Shown piece by piece: positions 27,701 through 38,567 of a stretch of DNA of 64,000 bases. This stretch comes from Tetrahymena elliotti 4EA (taxonomy: Eukaryota; Ciliophora; Oligohymenophorea; Hymenostomatida; Tetrahymenidae). Below the pieces are notes generated by a model, which saw nothing but the letters and a program-made list of their open reading frames with translations, did no database searches and was not told the origin of the DNA. The stretch covers positions 814,645-878,644 of the forward strand of contig JH720313.1 of assembly GCA_000231825.2 (NCBI GenBank), written 5' to 3'. Every line of letters starts with the position of its first letter. Within the stretch, counting starts at the first letter, position 1. Position numbers and translations under genes: made by a program.

Positions 27701-30700
27701 AACATTTTACTTCCAAGTTATTTTTATTCTAATTGGAATTCTTCATCATCTTCAAAGTTCATTGTTCTTTTAGGAACTCTACTTGCTTAAGCAAATGGTT
27801 TACTTAATTTTGAATCTTCTTCATTTGAGTACATAGATTTTTCATATTCCATGAACTTAGAAGATTCTGGCTTTATTTCTTTGTTTCCTTTAACAATTTT
27901 AAATCCTGCAAAAGGTACATCTGATTTGTTAGAAAAAAAGTCATCATATTTGCTATTATCATCCTCTTCATTTTCTAAGTCATCATTAACACTTGATTTA
28001 GAGTTTTTAGATTTTTATGATTTGGCTTCATCTCTGTCAAATTCTAAAGAATATTTATCTAAGGTTTTGTCACTTACTTCTAAATTCCTTTTGTTATTAG
28101 CAGTTTTAAATCCAAAGAATCCACCTGTATTGCTAGTTTTGTTAGAGAAAAAGTCATCATAATTAATTTAATTAGCCTATTCTTCCTCTTCTAATTCTGA
28201 TTATTTCTTTTCATTTGCCTTATTTTTTTGAGCTAAACTTTTATCTGAATTAACTTGAGCTGTTTGTTCATTATTCTTTGCATCATTCTTATCAAATATC
28301 TTAGTTAATTATTCAATAACCTTTTCATCTACTTCCAACTTTTTGTTATTTCTAGCTGATTTAAATCCAACAAATTCTTCCTAGTTATTATCACTTTATT
28401 TACTAAAAAAGTCATCATAATTATTATTGGATTAATTATGCCCAGGAGCAACATCATCACCATTCATTTAAGGTTACACTTCATTATTTGCTTTAATTTT
28501 TGTAGAAATTTCAAATTTATTTTAACTTATTTAGTCATTTTAGGCAAATTTTGGTTTTGAAAACCCACTGAATGATTTTTCATCTTTGTTTTGTGCTATT
28601 TGTTACTTTGCTTATTAAAATTAAGCATTCTTATTTCCAACTTTCTAAATACCTTATCCCTAATTACCTTATATTTAAAATTCTTCTTAATTTGAGTCCT
28701 ATTCACTTTCATCACTCATTTCTTCAAATAAGCCAACAAATTTAGAAAATTTTTCATCTTTCTAGACTTTTGAAGATATTTTAAATCCAGTTACAAATTT
28801 ATCCTGTAAAATATTAGGTTTAGTGAAAGCTTCTTATTAATGTTTAACTTTCTCAATTTTAGGTACTTCTTAAGCAGATTTATATTATAGTTCTTTTCCT
28901 TCATTTGTAAGCTCATCTTAATCACTTGGCTCATCACTTATTTCTTCAAACATATTAACAAATTTGGAAAATTTTTCATCTTTCTAGACTTTAGAAGATA
29001 TTTTAAATCCAGTAACAAATTTATCCTATAAAATATTTGGTTTAGTACTTTTTTCTTACTACTTTTCTGTATCTAAATTTTTATTAGCTTAAGGTTTTCC
29101 AAAATTGACCTTAGAAGTTTACTAGAAAGCATTATTAAATCCACTGCTTGAAAAAGGTTTTTAAAATTGAAACTAAATTTCTTCATTAATTTATTGTTTT
29201 TTCTAATCATTCTGCATGAAATCATCATTATTTTACTCTTCTTATTCTCCTTCTTCATTATTTATTTCTTCAAAGAAATCAATAAACTTGGAAAATTTTT
29301 CATTCTATTGAACTTTTGAAGAAATTTTAAATTCGTTAATCATTTTTTCTTGTATAATGTTTGAATTCTTTTATGTTTCTGGTTATTTGTTCAACTATTT
29401 ATTCACACTATTGGCATTAGTGAAATTTTCTTTAGAATTCGTTAAACCATTCTAATTAATTGAAGATTTTGGTTTAGCAAAGTTAAAACCAATATCTTCA
29501 TTTTACTTTTGTTAATTAGAATCAAAATTATTTTCTAAAAGGGAATTTATCTGATCAGTTTACCCTCCTAATTGTGATTTTTTATTAACAGACTCAATTT
29601 ATTCATCTTCATCATTTATTTCTTCAAAAAAATCTAAGAATTTGGAGAATTTTTTATTTTATTAAACTTTAGAAGATATATTGAATTCACCAAAAAGTAT
29701 ATCTTTTTGTGAAATAGATTTATTTGTCATTTTATCTTACATTAGATCATTAGAAACTTTATCAACTGCTAATTATGAAGGTTAATCACTTAATTATTTT
29801 TCTTATAATTTTTAATTCTAGAAATTTTGCTAAATATCCTAGGAATTCTCATCAAAATCTTCAAATTATAGCTCAAATTTCTAATAGTTTTTATTTTATT
29901 TGGATAATTCAGGTTTAGAAAAATTAGCTTACTAGTTTAAAAATATATTTTTCCTTTTATCTTGATCAACAACAAAATTATTACTTACTTTGATTGGATA
30001 TTCTAAGGTTTTTTTTGCTTTTGCAAATGAAAAGAATCCTTGATCTTCTTAATACTATTAACTATTTGGTTTCTTTTAAAAATATTTTTCATTACTAAAA
30101 GGATCTGGTAGGCCATTACCATTGATATTGTTAACACTTTAACTTAACTAATTTGATTATGATTTATTTTAATTAAATGGTAGATCTACCTTCTTAATAA
30201 AAAAATTCCTTGAATTTTCTGATTCGGTGCTTGACTCTTATAAAGTAATAATATTTATCTATTATTAATTTGATATTTCTGAGTTATTCCCTTTCAGAAA
30301 ACCTATCATAGATTGATTGCTATTTTAATCATTCAATTTACATTATTACTCTAAACTTATTGAAAGTTCATTTTACTATTCTTCTTTAGATTTGCTTTTT
30401 ATTTACATTTCTTGAATCTTTTTTTGTTGATCTCTATTTTGATTAATAATCTCATCTTCATCAGAAATAGAATTAAACTCATTATCGGAATTGTTGATTT
30501 CTATTTCTATTTCATCTTAAAGAATATTGTCATCAAAATTCTAATGATTAATTTCTTTAAGATGAGAGTCAATTTCTATAAACATTTTAGAGTTTTCAAC
30601 TATGTTAAGTAAGTTTTCTGTTTTTATCATCTAACCTTCCTTAATAAAATTTGTAGCCCCTTTTTCTTCTGTTTATTATTTTAAAGGATTATAATTATTG

Positions 30701-31404
30701 ATGTTAATTTACAATTGATTTATTTAGTTTATTTAATTATTTTCAATTGATAACTATTTATTCTAATCAAATATGTTATTAATTTTTATGATTTAATTAT
30801 TTGTTTAAGAATTAACAATATCCTATTTTATCTGTTTTGATTAACCTTCCAAAGGTATCAAAGAGCTATTTAACTAATAGACAAGAGGATTACCTTGAGA
30901 TTATTGTTGATTATTGTCTTATTTTATTAATTCTTTTTCACCTTAAAATGAGCTGTTTTTGTCTATGCTAAAAACTTTTGTTATTTTATCTGTTTAATTA
31001 TTAAAATCTAATTTTTTTTCCGCCAAAACAGACTTAGTAAATATGTGAGGATTTTATTTGAAGTAGTTTAAATCTTCTTCATCACTTTAATCATCATTAT
31101 CAGGAGAAAGCTACTTTTTATCAGAACTGAAGTACTAAAATTTGAAAATATCTTTTTATTATAATTAATCAGTGATAAGCTGTGAAGAAATAGCGTTTTG
31201 TCCTCTTAATTTTTCAATTTCTCTTTACTAAATTTTATCATATCTATTAATAATCTGATTGGATTAACTGTTGATTTAATACTAACTCTTCTCAGTCATA
31301 CCATTTTCTACATTTTTTTGATTTGAACAATCAGATTCTGAATCGAAGTAATCATTAACAGTGGCTTTTTATGTTTACTTTGGAGGTGTACTAGCTAAAA
31401 ACAT
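24746..31404 (-). CDS. BRCA2: BRCA2-type recombination mediator, 2182 aa
   Basis: Three exons fit exactly: 31404-27241, 27188-25602, 25543-24746. BRCA2 loads RAD51 onto ssDNA in homologous recombination and meiosis, working in the nucleus with DSS1. Exon 1 is acidic and Gln/Ser-rich and carries BRC-like repeats. Exon 2 has the DNA-binding domain: helical part WVRNHFRQVVWKLSCYENN (about residue 1620), LEYRLYSEVYACKRSILKQI, OB1 with ELSDGWYSFYVVV (about 1705), OB2 start GGDTIQCIDAFIVKKYPLCY (about 1820), then EGSRIRLYNLK across the second intron, and an OB3-like C-terminus. These align well by eye with the conserved blocks of animal BRCA2 (human WVFNHYRWIVWKLA, ELTDGWYAV, YRIYHL). The large Tower insertion in OB2 seems absent. 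No nuclear signal could be assigned with confidence. Upstream in-frame ATGs were not seen, so 31404 is taken as the start. Confidence 0.93.
25544..25601 (-). other. BRCA2 intron 2 (58 bp)
   Basis: GTAATT..AAATAG on the minus strand, phase 0, inside OB2 just after RLYNLK. Confidence 0.8.
27189..27240 (-). other. BRCA2 intron 1 (52 bp)
   Basis: GTAAAT..AAATAG on the minus strand between codons GGA-CAA and AAA-AGT; phase 0. Separates the repeat-bearing exon from the DNA-binding exon. Confidence 0.8.
27840..28423 (-). repeat. BRC-like repeats, class 1 (three copies)
   Basis: Within BRCA2 exon 1, at about 28284-28423, 28028-28162 and 27840-27955. Each begins with a YDDFFS linker and has a core: GFKSARNNKKLEV then IEQLTKIFD; GFKTANNKRNLEV then LDKYSLEFD; GFKIVKGNKEIKP then FMEYEK. 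The first two match the BRC consensus FxTA..K..VS..L..LF by eye; the third has Val where Ala is expected. In the family these peptides bind RAD51. The YDDFF motif precedes all three cores. Confidence 0.75.
28709..29704 (-). repeat. BRC-like repeats, class 2 (four copies, FxxS variant)
   Basis: Within BRCA2 exon 1, at about 29610-29704, 29259-29345, 28930-29023 and 28709-28798. Cores: FNISSKVQ, FKISSKVQ, FKISSKVQ, FKISSKVQ, each followed within a few residues by KFSKF, then (L/I/V)xxFEE and an acidic end such as EISDE or EINDE. Spacing is 220-370 bp. The layout (Phe, three residues, basic, then an amphipathic helix ending FEE) fits the BRC fold but the FxxA alanine is Ser. A more degenerate related unit (FSKPELSKQ then FELQFEDFDE) lies at about 29850-29945. 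Confidence 0.7.
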
Positions 31405-32724
31405 ATCTATTTGTACAATAACTATTCTAAATTTACAAACTCCTTAAATTAATTAATTTTTGTTTGTATTTATTAAATTGAATCTCGATAGTTCTTCTTT
31501 ATACTATTCTTCTTTATTAATCAATGATAGCCTTTATATTCATACATACACTCAGTTCAGATTTTTTACATATCTATTCATTGAATTAATCATCAAAAAT
31601 GTTTTTTTTACATATGTTTAAACTTCCAACAACCTCCAACTGATGAAAATAAAAAAGATTTCTTTACTATTAATTTTAGAGTCATAAAATAAAAATATTT
31701 TAATCAACAAATAAATAATTGTTTATTCAAAATATTTTTTTTAGGATAATTTACATAATTAGGATTAAACATTTTCCATTAAATATTGATTCTTAACAAA
31801 CAGATCAGGATAGCGCGGGAAACAAAAATATAATTAAACAGAATTGTTAATGAATTAGCAAAATGATTAAACCCTCTTTTATATTAAAATTTCAAAAAAT
31901 AAATAGAATCTTCAATAGTTCATTATTTTTTTGAGATTTTATGTATAAATAAAAGTAGAAGTATTCAAAAACTTTTTCATTTTTTAAATTAATAATTTAT
32001 ATTTTTATTATTTCCAAAATTATTTTTCTTATTTTTATAAAATATTATTAAAATAAACAGCAATTTTATTTAAATAAAATGAAGTCGTTAATTATTTAAA
32101 TAAATTCTAATTTACATTTCACAATAAAATTTTTGTTCATTTTGAAGTTAAAATAATTGACCATCTTTTAAAATTAAATTAGCTTAAGTATCAATATTAA
32201 TTAAAATTAATTTTTTTTTCCATCTTTCCTATTTCTTTTCCTTCCAAAAAAATTTTGATAAAAACAAAAAACAAATATTCTTCAAGATAATATTTAGAAA
32301 TTTCAAGTAAAAAAATCAAAAAAATTTAAAATAAATGATGATATACATTTGAATCTTATTTAATAAAATAATTATTTATTTTCTTATTGTTAAATTTTAT
32401 TCAAAAAATAGATTACAAGATAAAAATTGTTTAAAAACAAACAATTATTTTTTATGATTGATTTGAGAGTTTTAAAAGAGTTCATTTTAAAAAGTATACA
32501 TTTTTTTGAATATGAATTTAAGTTGAAAAATAGAAAATGGTTTTATTTTATTTACATAAAATATATTTCAAATAAAAAATTAATTTAATTGTTATCATAG
32601 TGAATAGTGAGTGAGTGAATGTAAAATAATATTTATTTTTAAAAGAATTATTTATTCACTGGCTATTAATTTTATAATATATTTTATTATTACTCTTTTT
32701 GGTAAATATTTTATTTTTATTTTA
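31405..32724. other. AT-rich intergenic, BRCA2 5' flank
   Basis: 1.3 kb without coding character. A short GC-richer patch (around 31800-31825) has no tRNA-like folding that I can see. Confidence 0.55.
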
Positions 32725-33636
32725 TCAAGCCTAATTTAAATGTTGCAAACTATCTAAATTCACTTTTGTGTTTTTAGTAGAAATCAATCTCATCATGCTT
32801 AACTTTTTTTGCAAGTTTATATCATTTATTAATAAGTATGCATATTAATTTCCAAATTATTTTTCAATTCTCTATTTATTTTATTTAAAGTAGTATCTGG
32901 GAAAAGAACTTTCATTTTAATCTTAATTGACTATTTTTTTGTTTTCAAATACCTGAGATTAATTGTAAACGCAGGTTATTGGAGCTAGTTTTTTATAGAC
33001 TAATTTGTGTATTTAATTATCTCTAGTTATTTAATTTTAGTTAATAAAACTATAAAGTTTCGCCTTTTCTTAGTTCACTGGCCTATGAAAAAATTTATCA
33101 AGTTCCATTTAGTGTGGAAAAAAATAAATTTTATGCAGAGAAGTTTCCTTTGTAGGGTATATTTTAGGCAGTTTACCTAAAATTACATGATTGCTACCAA
33201 TAATTAGAGACTAAGAGGAACTTACATTCTATTAATTTTAACTCTTTTCCCTATTTAAAGGAGTATTGTTAGAGGAACAGGTTGAGAGTTAAGATAAGGC
33301 TCTTACTTTACTTGCTGTTGGAGAATGTCCTTTAACATTTAATGATATATTTGATTACTAAATCTTAAATTTATTGTTTCTTAAATTATTTTCATTATTT
33401 TATTTATACTACATGATTTACCTAATTTTTTATTAGTCTCCTATCAACTCTTAGCGTAAAGAGGGAGAAACAGTCACATCAAAAGAATCATTCATTTATG
33501 TACTTAGTTATTCTCTATATAAAGATGTTTAACTATTTTATTTGCTTATTTCTGGAGGAACCCCGAATATTTATTTTAAGGCACTATTTAATGCATTTTT
33601 AGTTTTTTTGTTGGAAATGGTGTTTTAGTTATCCAT
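32725..33636 (-). CDS. Hypothetical basic protein, 303 aa
   Basis: Single open frame from ATG 33636 to TGA 32727-32725. Starts MDNQNTISNKKTKNALNSAL. Middle part has LIIGSNHVILGKLPKIYPTK and HKIYFFPHQMELDKFFH; the end reads NTKVNLDSLQHLNQAQ-type composition just before the stop. Basic, with aromatic clusters, no signal peptide or membrane helix. A 58-bp GT..AG stretch at 33364-33421 looked like an intron but splicing it breaks the frame, while reading through keeps it. Family not recognised. Confidence 0.65.
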
Positions 33637-34703
33637 TATAATATTGTTTCTTTTATATGTTCTATTTGATTGATTATAAATATGTTTTGACGATATTTTC
33701 TACTTGATTTTAATTTTAAGCTTTAATTACTTCATAAACCAATCAATTAATTCAAGTAATGCATACATAAATCTATTTAATTACCATAAATAATCAAAAT
33801 ATATTACTTTATAATTAATAGGTATTTCTTATACAGTCGTCTATATATGATAGATAAAGAAAGTAATAACCATATATATTCAAGGTTAAGGTTATGAAAA
33901 TCAAATATTTTATCACTTTTAATATAAAATGGTTTGATAGTCATTTTTAAGTAAAAATAACTTTAAAAAGATTAGACTAAAATATTTAACGATCTAAATT
34001 CACTTTAAAGCTCATACTAATTTTTGAATCCAGTAAGTTTAACAACAATAAAAAATAAAAGAAGATTTTTAATCTAAATAACAAGTCATATATTAATTTA
34101 GACAAACTTTCATCAAATTGTTTAAAATCATCTCAAAAAAGTTATTATACGTTAAAGAAGTACATGTTCAATTCCTAATATTTTATATACTATTTTTTTT
34201 AAAAATTCTATCAGTAAGACTGTATTTTTTTTTATCTCTCTTAAGTTAAAGTATGAAAAATTTATGTATCAAATCTTATGTTACTCGACGTAATTAACTA
34301 ATAATTCTAGCCTTTTCTTTTTAAAATGAATCTTCATATCAAAGACAAGAGCTCATTAATTTTAGCATATGAAACTGAAATTTATTTATTTATTCACAAT
34401 TTTATTTTTTATTTAAAATATTTACAAAAAAATATTAAACATATTTGTATATAGATCAAATTCATAGGAAAATATATCAATTTTTAACTCGTTTTTTATT
34501 TGAAGCAAAATTTTATATTTAATAATTATAAATTCATAAATTTTTAATTAATTAGTTAAAAATAATTTAATTAAGGTAATACTTAAAATAGTAAATTAAA
34601 AATGAATGATAAAAAAATAAAAATAATATTCGCATCATTGTAAAAATGATAATAATATTTTGATTTGAAGATTTTGATAAAATTTACAATTTAAAATATT
34701 ACT
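33637..34703. other. AT-rich intergenic, nothing recognised
   Basis: 1.07 kb, both frames sets interrupted, between two minus-strand genes. Probably holds the promoter of the 32725-33636 gene and the 3' UTR of the next one. Confidence 0.6.
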
Positions 34704-36718
34704 TCAAATCATAAAAATCTAACTATTATTTTAAAAATTTATTTAATCATCCATTTTTGACTTTAAATATTCAATAATTTGTATAGGAGTGTAATCATCG
34801 TCTCTGCAGATTTAGTATAAACTGCCTAATAAAAATAATATTAAAATTTAATAATAATTAACAAAAATGATTATTTTACTGTTTATATCTTTCACATTTT
34901 CAAACAACTCTTTTCTAAATCTATCAAAATATTCTGTGTTTTAAATCTCTTAAATAGAGCAGTTTAATTTTTCAATTTTATCCTTAATGTCAAACATAAC
35001 ACAGGAATAATAATTTTAGTCTTACTAAAACCTTTCTTGGTAAAAGCTTTAAATTTCTTACTTTAATTTCTATTTAAAAATATATTTTTAGTAATTAAAT
35101 TAAATAAAAACTTAAATACTTGCTTATTTTCCAACTAAGAGAGAATTAATTTTCTTCTCATGTTGATTATAAAAAGCTCTTTTTCTAATGTGTAAATATT
35201 GTTTTCTTCTATCTCCATTTCTTGTTCATGAGGGTTATGCTCTTCTACCATCATATAAGGATTAAAATTCTAATAAGGATAATTAGCTAAATTGATGCCA
35301 TTAGATTAAATAAACATCATTTCTTAAAATTCAAGCTGCTCCTAAGAAAATGTCTATCTTAAAACAGGATTAGAATGCTAGCTGTATTCTAAAGGAAGAA
35401 TCTAGTTATTTTAAGGCTACAGCTAATCAATTTACTTTTAAAGCTAAAAAAGATCACTTAAACATTAAAAAAGATATTTGCAAATAATTTACATCATCGA
35501 CTTCTCTATTAACCTTGTCTAAGATTTTTTTAAATTCATATTTTTCATTTTTAACTTATTTATTTTAAATTGATTTCCATGTAGTAAAAGCATTCTATGC
35601 ATTTTGGTGTTTCCATTTATTTACAAGAGTAAATAATTTAAATAAAGGATAAATTTGATTCATTTTATAATTTGTTTTATCTATTTTTTATTAATACTTC
35701 TGACCAAACAAAGCCTTTTTTAAAAATAGGTTAAAATTTTGTTTCTTTTAAGAGAATGTTGAATTACTTATTCCTTAATGATAGCTTTATCAATTTATTT
35801 TTACAAATCGCTTCTTTTTTAACTTTATATATGCATGTGAGAGCTTTATAACTAGCTTTAAGCCTAAGATTGTTCATTCTAGCTTTAAGTGATTTATATT
35901 TATTTTTGTATGATGTACTACTTGAATATTTTATTAAAAGCTGTTATCTTCTAGTCGTTTAATTTATTGCTTAAAAGCATACTCATAATACGTGCCATCT
36001 ATTCTGTATGTTTTTAACTCTATATTTTTATATTTTTTTAATTAAAAACCTATTATAAACTGCAAATATTTTTTATTTTTACTCTTAATTTCTTTGAATT
36101 ATTTTATGACATAAGTACAATTTATTAAAAAGCAAAACATATCTTCTTCATTATTTAAAAACTAACAATCCTATTAAATACCTAAGAAATAAAAATAATT
36201 TTTAAAGTTGAAATTTTAGAAGAGTTTACTTCTAAGCTTCCTAACTAAGACATCTTATATTATCTGCCAATTGTTTTCTTGAAAAAATCTAAGGAATTTT
36301 AATTCTAAAATCTCCATTTCTTGAAATACTTAGACAATTTTAATTTTTAATTGTTTACTAATTTAGATAATATCCCTTGCAATTTGTTTTATTTTTCTCT
36401 TTCTTAGCTTAAATAACGCTTAATAATTTCATTAATCTTTACATGCTATGGCTTTAATTTGTTTATGTAATACTTATATTCAACTATTTATGCAAATATT
36501 GAGATAACTTTTTCCTACTTTGATAAATTCAGTTTAGAATATGATTATACTTTGACTAATGATTCTAATAATGTTTTTTGAGCCAATCTCTTAATCAAGA
36601 GAAATATTCTTCTCACACACTATTATTTAATCAATTGATTAATATCTTTTCTATCCTAATTAAAAATTAAAAATCATATTAAACTGAGAAAAAGTTACTA
36701 ATATTTAAATACACTCAT
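34704..36718 (-). CDS. Hypothetical helical protein with Trp/basic segments, 617 aa
   Basis: Four exons fit in phase: 36718-36713 (only ATG AGT), 36655-35120, 35069-34880, 34825-34704, with introns of 57, 50 and 54 bp. The start exon encodes just Met-Ser; without it no ATG opens the frame. The protein is Lys/Gln-rich and helical. Short Trp-centred segments such as LSKYFKKWRFQNQ and FTTWKSIQN (near 35600-36330) resemble the spacing seen in Sfi1-type centrin-binding repeats, but I find too few to claim the family. The C-terminus reads FRKELFENVKDIN then DDDYTPIQIIEYLKSKM. If the resemblance holds, a basal-body role would follow; this is inference only. Confidence 0.65.
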
Positions 36719-38567
36719 CCAATTCAGTATTAAGCACTTTAAATTTTTTTTTTTAAAGATATTAATATTTATACTTAATTTTGATAATATCACTCAAGAT
36801 ATCACATATTAATTTTAAATTTTTATTAAGACTTTTTTAATTCAAATAATTTATTAATTTCTACTTAAATCTGATGAAAGTATAAAATACTCTTCAAAAC
36901 AACCAATAACATGCATATTTTGATCATGTTTAGTTAATACTTAGTTATATTTATTTTCAAAAAAATAATATGAATAAAAATAAATACATTAATTTTTCAT
37001 TAAAATTTTATTTGTTTAAATAAATAAGACAAATCTTTAATTAATACCCTTATTTATGATTAGGGAAGTTTTATTTTAAAATTTACATATTTTAAGTTTG
37101 TTAAGTTTTATGATTATTTTAAACTCAAAAGTGAAATTCTTTGCTTGAAGAGGTCTAAGTGCGAATGACCATTTACTGAAACTGAACTATAGACCAAAGA
37201 GAGAGTTTGGGAGCTTTTAACAAAGGTACTTGATTTTTAAGTATTGAATTTAGGGTGACTTGATCAAAACTATTTTTTTCAGATTTTTTCTAAATTAAGA
37301 AAATTGTCTTTAAAATAATAGCACTAAATTTGAAAGGTATATTCGTGATATAAGTTAGTTTATCAAATAGAGAGCTAATGGTGATGGATAAACCTATTTC
37401 AATCATTTTTCAAAATAAATTTTCAATAGTAAATTAAGTGAATTAACGATAAAGGGAATAATTATTTTTTTATTACTTTTTAATGTGAAAAAAAACATTT
37501 TTTGTCCAAAAATTTTTTAGGTATTATTTACTCATTGATATAAATAATATTCACATTTTAAAAAATTAGAATTGATTGGATGAAAGATTTTTGAATTTAA
37601 TTACTAATTTAAAAACCAGGAGAAAACTGTAAAATTCAATTTGTTTGTGATTTAAATATTTGTGAATAAATGTCTTTTTATGGGATAAATTGGTAAAATA
37701 AAACTAAATATTTTATTTAGAGTTGAGAATTTAAAGATAATTTAATAATGATCAACAAGCTATAAAATCATCAAAATTATTTAGTTCCTCTTTTTTTAGA
37801 CTTTTCGAAAGTGGTTATGCCCATTTTATTTTTTAGTAATACCAAATTTTCTTGAAGATAAAAAATTTAAAAAACTTGTTAATAAATACTTAATAAGTGA
37901 TTGGGATTATTAGATAAATATTTTCTTTTATTTTTTAATTAGGTTTTAAATCTATTACTGTAAAATAAAAAAATATTGAAAATAAAGCTAATATTAAAGG
38001 AGAATGGATATTTAAAATTATACCAATCAGTAAACTAATTACAAAGAAGTAAAAAAGAAATAGAAAGAATTATATTTAATACAATTTTAACAGAAAATAA
38101 ATCAAGTGTAAAAATAAAATCACTAATAAAATTTTTACCTTATGAATTTAATAAAAAAGTGTATCTTTAATGTTGGGACTAGTACAAAAAGAAAAAATAA
38201 TACGATTTATTGATGATGAATTTAATGAGTTAGTAAGATAAGTATAAGCTGATTATTTTTTGTGGAAATAGAGAGAATGATACAACTTGAAAGGGGATTG
38301 TAGTATTATAATTTATGTATTAGTAACCTAATAATATTTAAGTATACCTCAAGTTTATCAATATATCCAATAACTTTTAGTCTAAAGTTAATTAAATGAA
38401 ATTTTTATTTGGTTAAACAATACAATCTTTTATAAATAATTATTAATATATTTCTTATTTACTTTTACATTTATTTGTTGGTGAACATTATTAATAATAT
38501 TTAATCAAAAAGTTATCATTCATATTTATTACTTCCAATAAATTAATAAAATAATAAAGGAGTGATA
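36719..38567. other. Divergent intergenic region containing a protease relic
   Basis: 1.85 kb between divergently transcribed genes. Apart from the aspartyl-protease fragment at 37121-37260 I see no coding sequence. Very A+T-rich. Confidence 0.6.
37121..37260 (-). pseudogene. Aspartyl-protease gene fragment (relic)
   Basis: About 140 bp closely similar to 57955-58105 and 55235-55375, the part of the tandem proteases encoding the flap region from the Ser-Ser-Thr-Tyr segment to Pro-Leu-Gln-Ala-Lys. Recognisable blocks include the stretches around 37175 and 37235-37255. Relative to the intact copies it lacks about 16 bp near 37155, which breaks the frame, and similarity stops on both sides, with neither active-site Asp retained. 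Same orientation as the intact genes, about 17 kb away. A non-functional dispersed copy. Confidence 0.8.

Noticed and set aside
27851..28162. Plus-strand ORF rich in Leu/Ser
   Set aside because: Antisense shadow of the acidic BRCA2 repeat region.
31790..31830. GC-richer patch as a tRNA
   Set aside because: No cloverleaf arms or T-loop consensus can be drawn.
33364..33421. Possible intron in the 303-aa gene
   Set aside because: GT..AG is present but splicing breaks the frame, whereas read-through keeps it to the stop.
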